From the NCBI RefSeq assembly GCF_003254575.1, contig NZ_QJUA01000008.1:92860-156859 (forward strand): a DNA stretch of 64,000 nt, read 5' to 3'. This DNA is from Mycobacterium kyogaense (GTDB lineage Bacteria > Actinomycetota > Actinomycetes > Mycobacteriales > Mycobacteriaceae). A model generated the notes under the pieces. That model did not search any database. It was not told the DNA's origin and saw only the letters and a program-made list of their open reading frames with translations. Positions 8,019-19,503 of the stretch are shown here, one piece after another. Numbering within the stretch: the first letter of the stretch is position 1; each line of letters starts with the position of its first letter. Position numbers and translations under genes: made by a program.

Positions 8019-10681
8019 GTCAGCGCGGCCAACCGCGCCGAGATGCGCTCGACTTCTTCCCCGGCGAGCTGTTGGCGCGCCCGGATCTTGTCGACGACGT
8101 CTGTGGGCGCCTTGGCCAGGAACGCCTCGTTGCCCAGTTTGGCTGAGGTGCCGGCCAGCTCCTTCTGGGCTGCGGCCAGGTCCTTTTCCAGCCGGCGCCG
8201 CTCGGCCTCGACGTCGACGGTGCCCGATGTGTCCACCTCGACGAGCACGGTGCCGCCGGAGAGCCGGACCTCCACCGACGCGGACGCGGTGAAGTCGTCG
8301 GCAGGCGGGGTGAGCCAGGCCAGCGCGGTGACGGCCGGCACGTGGGCGCTCAGGCCGGCGGCGTCGATGCCGGACAACCGCGCAGGCACCTTCTGCCGGT
8401 CGCCCAGCCCCTGATCGCTGCGGAACCTGCGCACCTCGGTGATCAGTTTCTGCATGTCGGTGATCCGTTGCGCTGCAGCGGTGTCGAGGTTGACGCCACT
8501 GGCCGCGGGCCACTCGGCGATCACCAGGGACTCGCCTCCGGTCACCGTCTTCCACAGCACCTCGGTGACGAACGGCATCACCGGATGCAGCAACTTGAGC
8601 AGCGTGTCGAGGACGGCGGCGAGCACCGCCGTCGTGTGTGAAACACCCTCGCCGAGCTGGACTTTGGCCAACTCGACATACCAGTCGCAGAACTCGTCCC
8701 AGGCGAAGTGGTAGAGCGCCTCACACGCGCGACTGAACTCATAGGCGTCCAACGCCGAATCCACTTCGGCGCGAACCTCTTCCAACCTGCCGAGAATCCA
8801 GCGGTCGGCGTCGGTCAGCGCGTCGATGGGCGGCAGCGGAGCCGGGCTTGCGCCGTTGAGGAGTGCGAACCGCGTGGCGTTGAACAGCTTGGTGGCGAAG
8901 TTGCGCGAGGCGCGGGCGTGGTCTTCGCCGATGGCCAGGTCACCCCCCGGGCTCGCGCCACGGGCCAGTGTGAAACGCAGCGCGTCGGCGCCGAACTTCT
9001 CCACCCAGTCCAGTGGATCGATGCCGTTGCCGCGGGACTTGCTCATCTTGCGGCCGTGCTCGTCACGAATGAGACCGTGCAGGAACACGTTCTCGAAGGG
9101 CACCGGGGCGCTCCGCTGTCCGTCGAGGGTGATGGCCGGGTCGTCGGCGACGAAGGTCCCGAACATCATCATCCGAGCCACCCAGAAGAACAGGATGTCG
9201 TATCCGGTCACCAGAACCGTTGTGGGATAGAACTTCTCCAGGTCGGGAGTGCGGTTGGGCCACCCCATCGTCGAGAACGGCCACAGCGCGGAGGAGAACC
9301 ACGTGTCGAGCACGTCGGGATCCTGTTCCCAGCCCGCCGGCGGCGTCTCGTCCGGGCCCACGCACACCGTCTCACCGTTCGGGCCGTGCCAGATCGGGAT
9401 GCGATGTCCCCACCAGAGTTGGCGCGAGATCGTCCAGTCGTGCATGTTGTCGACCCAGGCGAACCAGCGCGGTTCCAGGCTCGGCGGGTGGATCACGGTG
9501 TCGCCGCGCCGCACTGCGTCGCCTGCGGCCTTGGCCAACGACTCGACCTTGACCCACCATTGCAGGCTCAGCCGCGGCTCGATCGGTTCGCCGCTGCGCT
9601 CGGAATGTCCGACGCTGTGCAGGTACGGACGCTTCTCCGCGACGATGCGGCCTTCTTCGGCCAGCGCCTCGCGCACCGCCACCCGCGCTTCGAACCGGTC
9701 CATCCCGTCGAAGCGCGTGCCGGTGTCGGCGATGCGGCCCTTTGTGTCGAGCATCGTGGGCATCGGCAGCTGATGCCGCAGGCCGATCTCGAAGTCGTTC
9801 GGATCGTGGGCCGGGGTGACTTTGACTGCACCCGTGCCGAACTCGGGATCGACATGGTGGTCGGCAACGACGACGACCTGGCGATCGAGGAACGGGTGAG
9901 GCAGTGTCGTGCCGACCAGGTGGCGGTACCGGTCGTCGTCGGGATGCACCGCGATCGCGGTGTCCCCCAGCATCGTCTCGAGGCGGGTGGTGGCCACCAC
10001 CAGGTGCGGTTCGTCGTCGGACATCGACCCGTAGCGGAACGAGACCAGCTCGCCCTCGATGTCCTCGTATTTGACCTCGAGGTCGGAGATCGCGGTCTCG
10101 AGCACCGGTGACCAGTTGACCAGGCGCTCGGCCTGATAGATCAAGCCGGCGTCGAACAGCCGCTTGAAGATGGTGCGGACGGCACGGGAGAGGCCGTCGT
10201 CCATGGTGAACCGGTCGCGGCTCCAGTCGACGCCGTCACCCAGGCGGCGCATCTGTGCACCGATGGTGCCGCCGGATTCGCGCTTCCAGTCCCACACCTT
10301 CTCGACGAACGCCTCACGCCCGAGGTCCTCTTTGGTCTTCCCGTCGGCGGCGAGTTGCTTCTCCACGACGCTCTGGGTGGCGATGCCGGCGTGGTCCATG
10401 CCGGGCAGCCACAGCACCTCGAAGCCCTGCATGCGCTTGCGACGGGTCAGCGCGTCCATCAGCGTGTGGTCCAGCGCGTGACCCATGTGCAGGCTGCCCG
10501 TCACGTTCGGCGGGGGCAGCACGATCGAGTAGGCGGGCTTGTCGCTGGCCGGGTCGGCGGTGAAGTATCCGGCATCGACCCAGCTCTGGTACAGATCGCT
10601 CTCGACAGCCGAGGGCTCCCACGACTTGGGCAGGGCATCGAGCCCGGAGGGTTCGGTGTTGGCGAGCGGCTGGGAGGTCAC
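8015..10681 (-). CDS. valS: Valyl-tRNA synthetase
   Basis: An 888-residue class I aminoacyl-tRNA synthetase. The HIGH motif appears as HMGH at residues 65-68 in [24 protein letters not shown] appears in [18 protein letters not shown] near residue 545. The large CP1 editing domain lies between them, and the C-terminus ends in the valyl-specific coiled-coil arm ([21 protein letters not shown] and following). Length is similar to the 876 residues in M. tuberculosis. It is coupled to folC by a four-base overlap. Confidence 0.98.
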   Translation of the reverse strand: MTSQPLANTEPSGLDALPKSWEPSAVESDLYQSWVDAGYFTADPASDKPAYSIVLPPPNVTGSLHMGHALDHTLMDALTRRKRMQGFEVLWLPGMDHAGIATQSVVEKQLAADGKTKEDLGREAFVEKVWDWKRESGGTIGAQMRRLGDGVDWSRDRFTMDDGLSRAVRTIFKRLFDAGLIYQAERLVNWSPVLETAISDLEVKYEDIEGELVSFRYGSMSDDEPHLVVATTRLETMLGDTAIAVHPDDDRYRHLVGTTLPHPFLDRQVVVVADHHVDPEFGTGAVKVTPAHDPNDFEIGLRHQLPMPTMLDTKGRIADTGTRFDGMDRFEARVAVREALAEEGRIVAEKRPYLHSVGHSERSGEPIEPRLSLQWWVKVESLAKAAGDAVRRGDTVIHPPSLEPRWFAWVDNMHDWTISRQLWWGHRIPIWHGPNGETVCVGPDETPPAGWEQDPDVLDTWFSSALWPFSTMGWPNRTPDLEKFYPTTVLVTGYDILFFWVARMMMFGTFVADDPAITLDGQRSAPVPFENVFLHGLIRDEHGRKMSKSRGNGIDPLDWVEKFGADALRFTLARGASPGGDLAIGEDHARASRNFATKLFNATRFALLNGASPAPLPPIDALTDADRWILGRLEEVRAEVDSALDAYEFSRACEALYHFAWDEFCDWYVELAKVQLGEGVSHTTAVLAAVLDTLLKLLHPVMPFVTEVLWKTVTGGESLVIAEWPAASGVNLDTAAAQRITDMQKLITEVRRFRSDQGLGDRQKVPARLSGIDAAGLSAHVPAVTALAWLTPPADDFTASASVEVRLSGGTVLVEVDTSGTVDVEAERRRLEKDLAAAQKELAGTSAKLGNEAFLAKAPTDVVDKIRARQQLAGEEVERISARLAALT

Positions 10682-10708
10682 CGAGCCATTCTAGGAAGAC
10701 GCCGCGGA

Positions 10709-11302
10709 CTACTTCTTCCCGCCCAGAAGCCCGCCGAGGATGTCGCCCACTCCGCCGGCCTTGTCGCCGCCCAGTATGGAGCCCAGGATGCTGCCGAGCG
10801 GGTTGTTTCCGCCGGGCTTGGCGCCGCCGCCGAGGATGCTGCCCAGGATGTCGCCGATGCCGCCACCACCGGATTGGCCGGGCACCTGTTGGGCTTGGCC
10901 ACCCGAGAGCCGCTTGCCGATGTAGGCGAGCACGATCGGCGCGAGGATCGGCAGCAGCTTCTGGATCAGGTCGCTGTTGCCTGCCCCGCCCCCGGACAGC
11001 GCGGAGGCCACCTGCCCGGTGTAGTTGCCGCTGAAGATCTTCGCGATCGCGCGGGATCCGTCCGCTTCGTCGACCTGGTCGACGCTGACGCCACCGTCGA
11101 GCAGGCCGCTGCGAGCGTGCGAGTCGGCGGCCGAGGCGATGCCCTGGGCGGTGTCGGGATCTTCGGCGTTGCGCTGCAGGCCGCCGACCAGGACGGGCAC
11201 CAGCGTCTTGACGGCGCGGTCGACCTCGCCCTCGTCGACGCCCAACCTGCCGGCGATCTGCTGAACGGGAATCTGGCTGTAGAGGTCGTCGAGGCCGCTC
11301 AT
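10709..11302 (-). CDS. DUF937 domain protein
   Basis: A 197-residue protein starting MSGLDDLYSQIPVQQIAGRLGVDEGEVDRAVKTLVPVLVGGL, typical of DUF937 proteins of actinobacteria. The N-terminal half is helical and acidic. A hydrophobic stretch LLPILAPIVLAYIGKRL follows, and the C-terminal third is a glycine-rich repeat of the form GDILGSILGGG. No signal peptide is seen. The protein is located after a small hairpin and ahead of valS on the same strand. Function is unknown. Confidence 0.85.
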   Translation of the reverse strand: MSGLDDLYSQIPVQQIAGRLGVDEGEVDRAVKTLVPVLVGGLQRNAEDPDTAQGIASAADSHARSGLLDGGVSVDQVDEADGSRAIAKIFSGNYTGQVASALSGGGAGNSDLIQKLLPILAPIVLAYIGKRLSGGQAQQVPGQSGGGGIGDILGSILGGGAKPGGNNPLGSILGSILGGDKAGGVGDILGGLLGGKK

Positions 11303-11322
11303 GAGCGTCAGCGTAGACCGGG

Positions 11323-11341
11323 GCCGGTCGCTTCGACCGGC
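11323..11341 (-). terminator. Short hairpin between two minus-strand genes
   Basis: Perfect 8-bp arms GCCGGTCG (11323-11330) and CGACCGGC (11334-11341) with a 3-nt loop lie just after the stop of the 11348-12604 gene and before the DUF937 gene. There is no U-tract, as is common for mycobacterial hairpins. Confidence 0.5.
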
Positions 11342-11347
11342 GTTCGG

Positions 11348-12604
11348 TCAGGCCAGTGTGGTGACGTCCAGGCTCACCCCGGCGGCGGGGAACCGGGCCA
11401 GCAGCGCGTCGCCCATCGCGGAGGCCGGGGTCAGCACGCCCAGCAGGTCGGAGAGCTTGTCGCGGTCCAGTGCGAGGGCCAGCGCGCTCTCCCCGAGCAG
11501 CACCGACGTCGCCTTGTACCCGGGGTCGCCCTGCTGCGACATCCGCGCCACGTAGCGGGCGCCCGACGAGGTGGTGGTGTAGGTCTCGACGGTGTAGTGG
11601 CCGCTCTCGCGGGTCTGTTCGCTGGGGCCGGTGCCGGGCTTGGGCAGGATGCGTTCCAGCGCGCTGCGCGGCACCCGGTTGAGGAACCGGCTGCCCAGTT
11701 CGATGGCGGCGATGTTCCCGCCGGTGGTCATCGCCGCGGCCAGCGGGGCGAGCGGGGACTTGCCGAGGCTCATCTGCTCGGCGTATTCGAATCGCCGGCC
11801 GTAGGCGTACTCCAGCAGCGCGTTGCTGCGTCGCACGATGCGGGTGTTGGGTACCGACATCGCGAACGCGCCCACCCAGTAGCCGTCGAGCTCGGGGGCG
11901 ATGTCGCGGCCGCGCCGCCAGCGTGCGTCGGGCTGGCCGCCGAGTTCGGGTTCGGCGCCGCGGTCCGGCGAGAGCGTGTACGGATCGTTGAGGAGCCTGC
12001 GGCTCTCCGGGTCTTCGGCGGCCTCCCGGGCGAGCTCCGTCATCGACGCGATGGTGCCCCCGGACATCCCGCCGGCGAAACGCCGCACGACGAAGTTGGT
12101 GTCACCCAGCTCGCCAGCGCCGTCCCGCTCCGCCTGGCGGTACAGCGCGAAGACCGTGAGGTCCGAGGGGATGGAGTCGAACCCGCAGGAGTGCACGATG
12201 CGGGCGCCGGTGTCGACCGCCTGCTTGTGGTACTCGTCGATGGCCCGGCGGATGAACAGCGGCTCGCCGGTGAGGTCGGTGTAGTCGGTGCCGGCCGCCG
12301 CGCAGGCGGCGACAAGCGGCAGTCCGTAGCGCAGGTAGGGGCCGACGGTACTGATCACGACCCGCGTGCTGGCGGCCATTGCGGCCAGGGACGACGGGTC
12401 GGACGCGTCTGCGGTGATCAGCGGCCACGACTGCGCCGTCTCCGGCAGCGTCTCGCGGACGGCGAGCAGGCGGTCGGCGGAGCGGCCCGCCAGCGCGATG
12501 CGGGCGTTCCCCGCTGCCGAGGCGAGATACAGGGCGGTCAGCTTGCCGACGAAACCTGTCGCGCCGTAGAGGACGATGTCGTATTCGCGGTCCGATGCGC
12601 TCAT
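11348..12604 (-). CDS. Saccharopine dehydrogenase-like (trans-acting enoyl reductase family) oxidoreductase
   Basis: A 418-residue protein with an N-terminal Rossmann motif, YDIVLYGATGFVGKLTALYLA, followed by the ALAGRSADRL and STVGPYLRYGLPLVAACAAAGTDYTDLTGE segments that define the saccharopine-dehydrogenase/trans-acting-enoyl-reductase family of mycobacteria. The M. tuberculosis homologue is Rv2449c, at the same position beside valS. Family members reduce lipid intermediates such as phthiocerol/phenolphthiocerol precursors, but the substrate here is unknown. The ATG at 12604 is chosen because the homology starts there; the open frame upstream belongs to the overlapping peptidase region. Confidence 0.9.
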   Translation of the reverse strand: MSASDREYDIVLYGATGFVGKLTALYLASAAGNARIALAGRSADRLLAVRETLPETAQSWPLITADASDPSSLAAMAASTRVVISTVGPYLRYGLPLVAACAAAGTDYTDLTGEPLFIRRAIDEYHKQAVDTGARIVHSCGFDSIPSDLTVFALYRQAERDGAGELGDTNFVVRRFAGGMSGGTIASMTELAREAAEDPESRRLLNDPYTLSPDRGAEPELGGQPDARWRRGRDIAPELDGYWVGAFAMSVPNTRIVRRSNALLEYAYGRRFEYAEQMSLGKSPLAPLAAAMTTGGNIAAIELGSRFLNRVPRSALERILPKPGTGPSEQTRESGHYTVETYTTTSSGARYVARMSQQGDPGYKATSVLLGESALALALDRDKLSDLLGVLTPASAMGDALLARFPAAGVSLDVTTLA

Positions 12605-12615
12605 ATGGGCCGACG

Positions 12616-14601
12616 CTACCCGAGCGTCTCGGGCAGTTCGGTGTCCTCCCCGAGGACGTGATGAGCCAGGAAAGTGAACACCACCTGGTACCAGAGTGTC
12701 GCGTGCGACGGGCTCAACACCCAGTGGTTCTCCGACGGAAAGTAGAGGAAGCGGTGCTCGGTCGTGCCGTCGGGCGCCGCGGGTAGACCTGAGGAGCTGA
12801 GCAGGTCGTACCAGAGCCGCAACGCCTCCCCGATCGGCACGCGGTAGTCGCGGTCGCCGTGGATGACGAGCATCGGGGTCGTGATGTCGGAGACGAACCG
12901 ATGGGGGGAATTGGCGGCGGTCATCTCCGGTGTCATCTCGCGCGACCACCAGTAGCCGCCGTCGGTGGTGCCGCCGAACTGGTCGAGTGCCCACAGGCTC
13001 GCGTGGGTGACGATCGCGGCGAACCTGTCGGTGTGTCCGGCGATCCAGTTGGCCATGTAACCGCCGAAGGAACCGCCCATCGCCGCGGTGCGGGTCGCGT
13101 CGACGCGGGGATGCGCGCACGCGGCGTCAGTGGCCGCCGTCAGATCAGTGTAGGGTGCGAATCCCCATGCGCCCCAGCCTCGTTGGATGAAGTCCTGGCC
13201 GTAGCCGGTGGACAGCGCGGGGTCGGGCAGCAGGACGGCGTATCCGCGGGCCACCATCAGCCACGGGTTCCACCGCCAGTGCCAGGCGTTCCAGCTCGCC
13301 AGCGGCCCACCGTGGATCCAGAGCACGAGCGGCGCGGCGGTGTCACCCTCGGGCAGCGCCAGCCAGGACCGCACCGGCACGCCGTCGTCTGCGTGGCCGG
13401 TCACCTCGGTCAGGGAGCCGGGCAGAGCGGGCAGCTCGACGCACGGCAAGGGCAGCACCGTGCCGTCGGGGTCGATGCGCACCGGATGGGGCGGCGCGGC
13501 ATAGGAACTGCGCAGCGCGAACACCACTCCGGTCGTCGCGACGCGCAGGTCGGTGTAGGTGAAGTCGTCGGCGACGAATGGCCGCACGGCGGAGGTCGCC
13601 ACGTCGACGGTGAAGATCGGGCCGCGGCCGGACTCATCGGCCGTGACGAACAACGACGCGCCGTCGGGCGCCCAGGCGACCGATGTGGGCCACCGGTCCC
13701 AGTCGCCGGCGAGTTCGGTCGCCGGTGACCCGAAGCGCTGCAGCCACAGCGTTATTCGTGGCGCCTGTGTCGGCGTGGAGAACGTCTCGCGGGTGAAGAC
13801 GACCGCGGAGCCGTCCGGCGAGATCGCGGGCATTCCGAGGTCCGCGTCGGGGTCGTCCACGAGCGTCGAACGCTGACCGGTGGCGATGTCGATGTGCACC
13901 AACGTGGTTCGCAGGGCAGCGCCGGGGGCGGGAATCTGCCATGTCGTGACGAGGAAGGTCCCGTCCGCGGAGACGTCGACGTGCGCGTCGCGCAGCGCGC
14001 CGCCCGGATCCGGCGTCAGGTCGCGGCGCCCGGCGAAGAGGTGGGGTTGGTCCGGTCCGAGGTCGTGGTCCCAGTGCCGCACCGGATACCCGGTGTGCAG
14101 CACGGCCGAGATCTTGGCTTTCGAGCGCATGTCACGCAGCCGGCGGTCGTCGTCGAGGTCGCGCGCCGACCGCAGAACGGGTGCGGTGACGACGGTGGCG
14201 TCACCCGCGCGTGCCGCCATCGCGGCATCGACGCCCCCCGGGAACGTCGCGACCCGGGTGGCCTCTCCCCCGGTCGCAGGCAGGCGCCACAGCGCCTTGG
14301 ACGGCTCCGCATCCTTGGAGTCGCCCTCGGCGTCTCGTGTGGCCAGGAACAGCAGATCGCCGTTCGCGGTGAAGACGGGCGCCGATTCGCCGGTGCGACC
14401 ATGGGTGATGCGGCGCGCCGCGGCGTGCCCCTCGGGGTCCAATTCCCATATCGCAGTGGCGAATTCCGTGCGGTCGTCGTTGCATCGGGACACCGTCGTC
14501 ACGACGCGCGACCCGTCGGGAGTGATGGCCAGGCCGCTCACCCGAGGCAGCGACAGATAGGTGTCCAGATCATCGAACGGCGTTTCAGGGGCCATGCCCA
14601 T
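12616..14601 (-). CDS. S9 family (prolyl oligopeptidase-type) serine peptidase
   Basis: A 661-residue protein with an N-terminal beta-propeller of WD40/TolB-like repeats (about 1-400) and a C-terminal alpha/beta-hydrolase. The nucleophile lies in GGSFGGYMANW (Ser511), the aspartate in VIHGDRDYRVP and the histidine in ENHWVLSP, forming a complete triad. No signal peptide is apparent, so it is probably cytosolic and acts on short peptides. The start could be ATG at 14601 or 14595; neither has a strong ribosome site. It diverges from a monooxygenase gene across about 33 bp. Confidence 0.9.
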   Translation of the reverse strand: MGMAPETPFDDLDTYLSLPRVSGLAITPDGSRVVTTVSRCNDDRTEFATAIWELDPEGHAAARRITHGRTGESAPVFTANGDLLFLATRDAEGDSKDAEPSKALWRLPATGGEATRVATFPGGVDAAMAARAGDATVVTAPVLRSARDLDDDRRLRDMRSKAKISAVLHTGYPVRHWDHDLGPDQPHLFAGRRDLTPDPGGALRDAHVDVSADGTFLVTTWQIPAPGAALRTTLVHIDIATGQRSTLVDDPDADLGMPAISPDGSAVVFTRETFSTPTQAPRITLWLQRFGSPATELAGDWDRWPTSVAWAPDGASLFVTADESGRGPIFTVDVATSAVRPFVADDFTYTDLRVATTGVVFALRSSYAAPPHPVRIDPDGTVLPLPCVELPALPGSLTEVTGHADDGVPVRSWLALPEGDTAAPLVLWIHGGPLASWNAWHWRWNPWLMVARGYAVLLPDPALSTGYGQDFIQRGWGAWGFAPYTDLTAATDAACAHPRVDATRTAAMGGSFGGYMANWIAGHTDRFAAIVTHASLWALDQFGGTTDGGYWWSREMTPEMTAANSPHRFVSDITTPMLVIHGDRDYRVPIGEALRLWYDLLSSSGLPAAPDGTTEHRFLYFPSENHWVLSPSHATLWYQVVFTFLAHHVLGEDTELPETLG

Positions 14602-14634
14602 TTCGTAACACAGCCGGACGGTTAGGGTCAGCCC

Positions 14635-15783
14635 ATGCCAGCGCGATTCATCGTCGTCGGCGCCGGCATCGCCGGACTGGCGAGCGCCGTCGCCCTGAGC
14701 CGCGACGGTCACGAGGTCCGCGTGCTCGAGCAGCGCACCGACCTCGGAGCGGGCACGGGTATCAGCATCTGGCCCAACGCACTGGCCGCGCTCGATCAGA
14801 TCGGCGTCGGCGATGCCGTCCGCGATGCGGGCGGCAGGGTCACCGCCGGCGCGATCCGCTGGCGCAACGGGCGGTGGTTGCGGCGGCCGGCCGGGCAGCG
14901 CATGGTCACCGCGCTCGGGGAGCCGCTGGTGGTGGTGCGCCGCTCGACCGTGACCGACCTGCTGGCCGAGGCACTGCCGGCGGGCGCGGTCGCGACCGGG
15001 GTGTCGGTGACGGCCGTGTCGACGACGGTGGCGGGCGTTCGGGTGACCACGGCAGACGGCGACATCCTCGAGGCCGACGCGGTGATCGGCGCCGACGGTG
15101 TCCGTTCAGTCGTCGCGAGCACCCTCAACGGGGACCTGCCGAACCGCTATGTCGGGTACACCGCCTGGCGGGGTATCGCCGACATCCCGATGGATCCAGA
15201 CCTCGCCGGCGAAACCCTCGGCCCGGGCGTGCAGGTCGGTCACGTACCGCTGGGTGATGAGCACACGTACTGGTTCGCGACGGAGCGGACGGCGGAGGGC
15301 GGCCGCGCGCCCGACGGCGAGAAGGCCCACCTGGCCCGCCTGCTGGCCGGTTGGGCAGCGCCGATCCCGGCACTGCTGGCCGCGACGTCGCCGGCGAACC
15401 TGCTGCGCAACGACCTCCACGATCGCGCCGCACCCCGACACTGGTCTCGCGGGCCGATGGTCATCGTCGGCGACGCCGCGCACCCGATGCGGCCGCACCT
15501 CGGGCAGGGCGGCTGTCAGGGCATCGAGGACGCGGCCGTGTTGGCGCGCTGCGTGGCGCGGGAGCAGGAGCTGCCGCAGGCGTTCGTGTCGTTCGCGGCG
15601 CACCGGCGCCGGCGGGTGCGCGCGGTCGTCCGGGAGGCGGCGACCATCGGACGCGTCCTGAATGCGCGGCCTGCAGCACTGGGTGCGGCCGCGAGCTGGG
15701 GTACGGCGCTGCTGCCGGAGCGTTTCGTGTCCGCCCACCTGGCCTCCATCGCGGCGCGGTCGGCGTTCACACTGCCCGACTGA
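14635..15783 (+). CDS. FAD-dependent aromatic-type monooxygenase
   Basis: A 382-residue PHBH-fold flavoprotein. It shows the dinucleotide-binding [25 protein letters not shown] at the N-terminus, the internal DG motif VIGADGVRS, and the C-terminal FAD-contact [26 protein letters not shown]. Family members hydroxylate aromatic or heterocyclic compounds using NAD(P)H and O2. No regulator is adjacent. It shares a tiny divergent promoter region with the S9 peptidase and converges on an rpf gene with a six-base gap. The substrate cannot be inferred. Confidence 0.88.
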   Translation: MPARFIVVGAGIAGLASAVALSRDGHEVRVLEQRTDLGAGTGISIWPNALAALDQIGVGDAVRDAGGRVTAGAIRWRNGRWLRRPAGQRMVTALGEPLVVVRRSTVTDLLAEALPAGAVATGVSVTAVSTTVAGVRVTTADGDILEADAVIGADGVRSVVASTLNGDLPNRYVGYTAWRGIADIPMDPDLAGETLGPGVQVGHVPLGDEHTYWFATERTAEGGRAPDGEKAHLARLLAGWAAPIPALLAATSPANLLRNDLHDRAAPRHWSRGPMVIVGDAAHPMRPHLGQGGCQGIEDAAVLARCVAREQELPQAFVSFAAHRRRRVRAVVREAATIGRVLNARPAALGAAASWGTALLPERFVSAHLASIAARSAFTLPD

Positions 15784-15789
15784 GCGGGG

Positions 15790-16392
<603 letters not shown>

Positions 16393-16418
16393 TCACGCTG
16401 CGGCTGCCCGGTCTGTCG

Positions 16419-16434
16419 GGTGATGAACATCACC
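16419..16434. promoter_or_regulatory. CRP-like palindrome upstream of rpf
   Basis: GGTGATGAACATCACC is a perfect dyad except for its AA centre. It contains GTGA-N6-TCAC, the core of the mycobacterial CRP (Rv3676) consensus TGTGA-N6-TCACA. It lies 84-99 bp upstream of the rpf start at 16335. In M. tuberculosis CRP is known to control rpfA, so a similar control here is plausible but unproven. Confidence 0.5.
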
Positions 16435-16505
16435 TGTTACCGATGAGAATGAAGTTTTAGACGTTACTTATCTGGTGTAAGAGACCTGTGAGAAAACTGA
16501 GAAAA

Positions 16506-16539
16506 CGAGGCGGTGTCGACCGGAGTCGACACCGCCTCG
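16506..16539 (-). terminator. Intrinsic terminator of the upstream rpf gene
   Basis: Perfect 15-bp arms CGAGGCGGTGTCGAC (16506-16520) and GTCGACACCGCCTCG (16525-16539) surround a 4-nt loop. Read on the minus strand the stem is followed by TTTTC, a short U-tract. It lies 20 bp after the stop of the 16560-16895 rpf gene and isolates it from the second rpf gene. Confidence 0.9.
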
Positions 16540-16559
16540 AGTGAAGCGTGATAAGTGGG

Positions 16560-17756
<1,197 letters not shown>

Positions 17757-18380
17757 TCACTGAATTTGCTGGGAGAATTTCGGCGGAATCAGCGCCGAGA
17801 GGTCGGCCTCGGTGTTGACGTTGGTCAGCGCCGCCTGCTCCGCCATCACGATCCGCTGGGTGTCGACAGAATCCACGAGCGCACGCATGCTCCGCTGACC
17901 CGAGTCGACCAACCGATCGACGACCCCGTGCAATCCCGTCCGGTAGATGCCGGCCAGATAGTGGTCCCGGCCGTCCCACGGCAGCACGACGTCGACACCG
18001 AGCCGTTGCGCGGGACCGGCTAGGGTGTCGATGATCTCGGTGGTCAGCTCGGGCATGTCCACCGCACACAGGAACGCATGCTCGATGCCCGCGTCGGCCG
18101 CCGCCCGCAGGCCACGCCCGGTGGCCAGCAGCGGACCGACACCGCGCACCTCGTCGCGAAGCACCGTGGCGTCCACAGCGGGCAGTGCCTGGCCCGGGGC
18201 CGCGATCACGAAAACAGGTGAACAACGGCGACTCACGATCGACACCACGCGCTCGAGAAGCGTGGTCTGCCCGCTCGGACCAGCCGGGTCGTCAATGGCC
18301 ACGGTGGCCTTGTCTCGGCCCATGCGGCGGGAAGCCCCACCGGCGAGGATGACAGCGGCCAACGGCAGCGGTGACGTCAC
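17757..18380 (-). CDS. mobA: Molybdenum cofactor guanylyltransferase
   Basis: A 207-residue nucleotidyltransferase starting [25 protein letters not shown], the family GTP-binding signature LAGGxSxRMGxDK. The metal-site region CAVDMPEL is also present. MobA attaches GMP to molybdopterin for bis-MGD enzymes such as formate dehydrogenase and nitrate reductase. The GTG at 18380 directly precedes the signature. It follows korA-korB, matching M. tuberculosis Rv2453c beside Rv2454c-Rv2455c. fdhD, another gene serving Mo enzymes, lies at 50.5 kb. Confidence 0.93.
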   Translation of the reverse strand: MTSPLPLAAVILAGGASRRMGRDKATVAIDDPAGPSGQTTLLERVVSIVSRRCSPVFVIAAPGQALPAVDATVLRDEVRGVGPLLATGRGLRAAADAGIEHAFLCAVDMPELTTEIIDTLAGPAQRLGVDVVLPWDGRDHYLAGIYRTGLHGVVDRLVDSGQRSMRALVDSVDTQRIVMAEQAALTNVNTEADLSALIPPKFSQQIQ

Positions 18381-18426
18381 ACTGGTGACGTTAGCTCAGC
18401 ACCGCGGCCAGATGCCCGAAGACCGA

Positions 18427-19503
18427 TCAGTCGACCGACCAGGTGTCCTTGCCGCGCAAGAGAGCCTGCAGTGCTGCGGTGTCGTGAGCACGGGCCTCGC
18501 GGGCAGCGCTGACCTGCTGGCGCGCCGCGTCGTCGTAGGTGGGCTTGCTGACCTTGCGGAAGATCCCCATCACCATGTGGTCGAGGTTCTGCTCGGAGAG
18601 CCGCGACAGAGCGAACGCGTATGCGGGGTCTTCCAGACCTGCGTCGTGCACCACGATCTGGTCGGCCGCGACGTCGGCGGTCTTGGCGACCTCGAGCCCG
18701 AAGCCGGACTTCACGACGCTGTACTCACCGTCGGTGCCGAAGGTGATCGGCTCGCCGTGGCGCAGGTTGATCAGCCGCTCTTCCGCGCCGTCCTTGCGCA
18801 GCGCGTCGAACGATCCGTCGTTGAAGATCGGGCAATCCTGCATGATCTCGACCAGGGCGGCGCCGCGGTGCTCGGCTGCGCCGCGAAGTACCTCGGAGAG
18901 GCCCTTTCGGTCGGAGTCCAGCGCACGACCCACGAACGTCGCCTCGGCACCCAGCGCCAGCGACACCGGATTGAACGGGTAGTCCAGCGAGCCCATCGGC
19001 GTCGACTTGGTGACCTTGCCGACCTCGGACGTCGGCGAGTACTGCCCCTTCGTCAGGCCGTAGATCCGGTTGTTGAACAGCAGGATCGTCAGGTTCACGT
19101 TGCGGCGCAGCGCATGGATCAGGTGGTTGCCACCGATGGACAGAGCGTCGCCGTCACCGGTGACCACCCACACCGAGAGGTCCTCCCGGGCCAGCGCCAG
19201 CCCGGTCGCGATCGTCGGTGCACGGCCGTGGATGGAGTGGAAACCGTAGGTCTCCAGGTAATACGGGAACCGGCTCGAGCACCCGATGCCGCTGACGAAC
19301 GCGATGTTCTCGCGGCGCAGGCCCAGTTCGGGCAGGAAGTTGCGGATCGTGTTCAGGATGACGTAGTCACCGCAGCCCGGGCACCAGCGGACCTCTTGGT
19401 CGCTGGTGAAGTCCTTGGCCTTCTGCGGCTCGTCCGTCGTCGGGACCAGGCTCATCTTGGTCAGCGGCGTCAGCCCCAGGTCGGTACCGATCGTGTCCGT
19501 CAT
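18427..19503 (-). CDS. korB: 2-oxoacid (2-oxoglutarate):ferredoxin oxidoreductase, beta subunit
   Basis: A 358-residue thiamine-diphosphate subunit. The cysteine motif VRWCPGCGDYVILNTI and a further GIGCSSRFPYY support a 4Fe-4S cluster. The ThDP-Mg motif is GDGDALSIGGNHLIHALRRNVNLTILLFNN. With KorA it decarboxylates 2-oxoglutarate to succinyl-CoA using ferredoxin, a CoA-dependent alternative to the 2-oxoglutarate dehydrogenase complex known in mycobacteria. Its ATG overlaps the korA stop by four bases, so the subunits are translationally coupled. No ferredoxin gene is adjacent. Confidence 0.95.
   Translation of the reverse strand: MTDTIGTDLGLTPLTKMSLVPTTDEPQKAKDFTSDQEVRWCPGCGDYVILNTIRNFLPELGLRRENIAFVSGIGCSSRFPYYLETYGFHSIHGRAPTIATGLALAREDLSVWVVTGDGDALSIGGNHLIHALRRNVNLTILLFNNRIYGLTKGQYSPTSEVGKVTKSTPMGSLDYPFNPVSLALGAEATFVGRALDSDRKGLSEVLRGAAEHRGAALVEIMQDCPIFNDGSFDALRKDGAEERLINLRHGEPITFGTDGEYSVVKSGFGLEVAKTADVAADQIVVHDAGLEDPAYAFALSRLSEQNLDHMVMGIFRKVSKPTYDDAARQQVSAAREARAHDTAALQALLRGKDTWSVD

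Noticed and set aside
10355..12661. A 768-codon plus-strand frame crossing valS, DUF937 and the reductase gene
   Set aside because: It spans three real genes on the other strand and lacks any recognisable domain.
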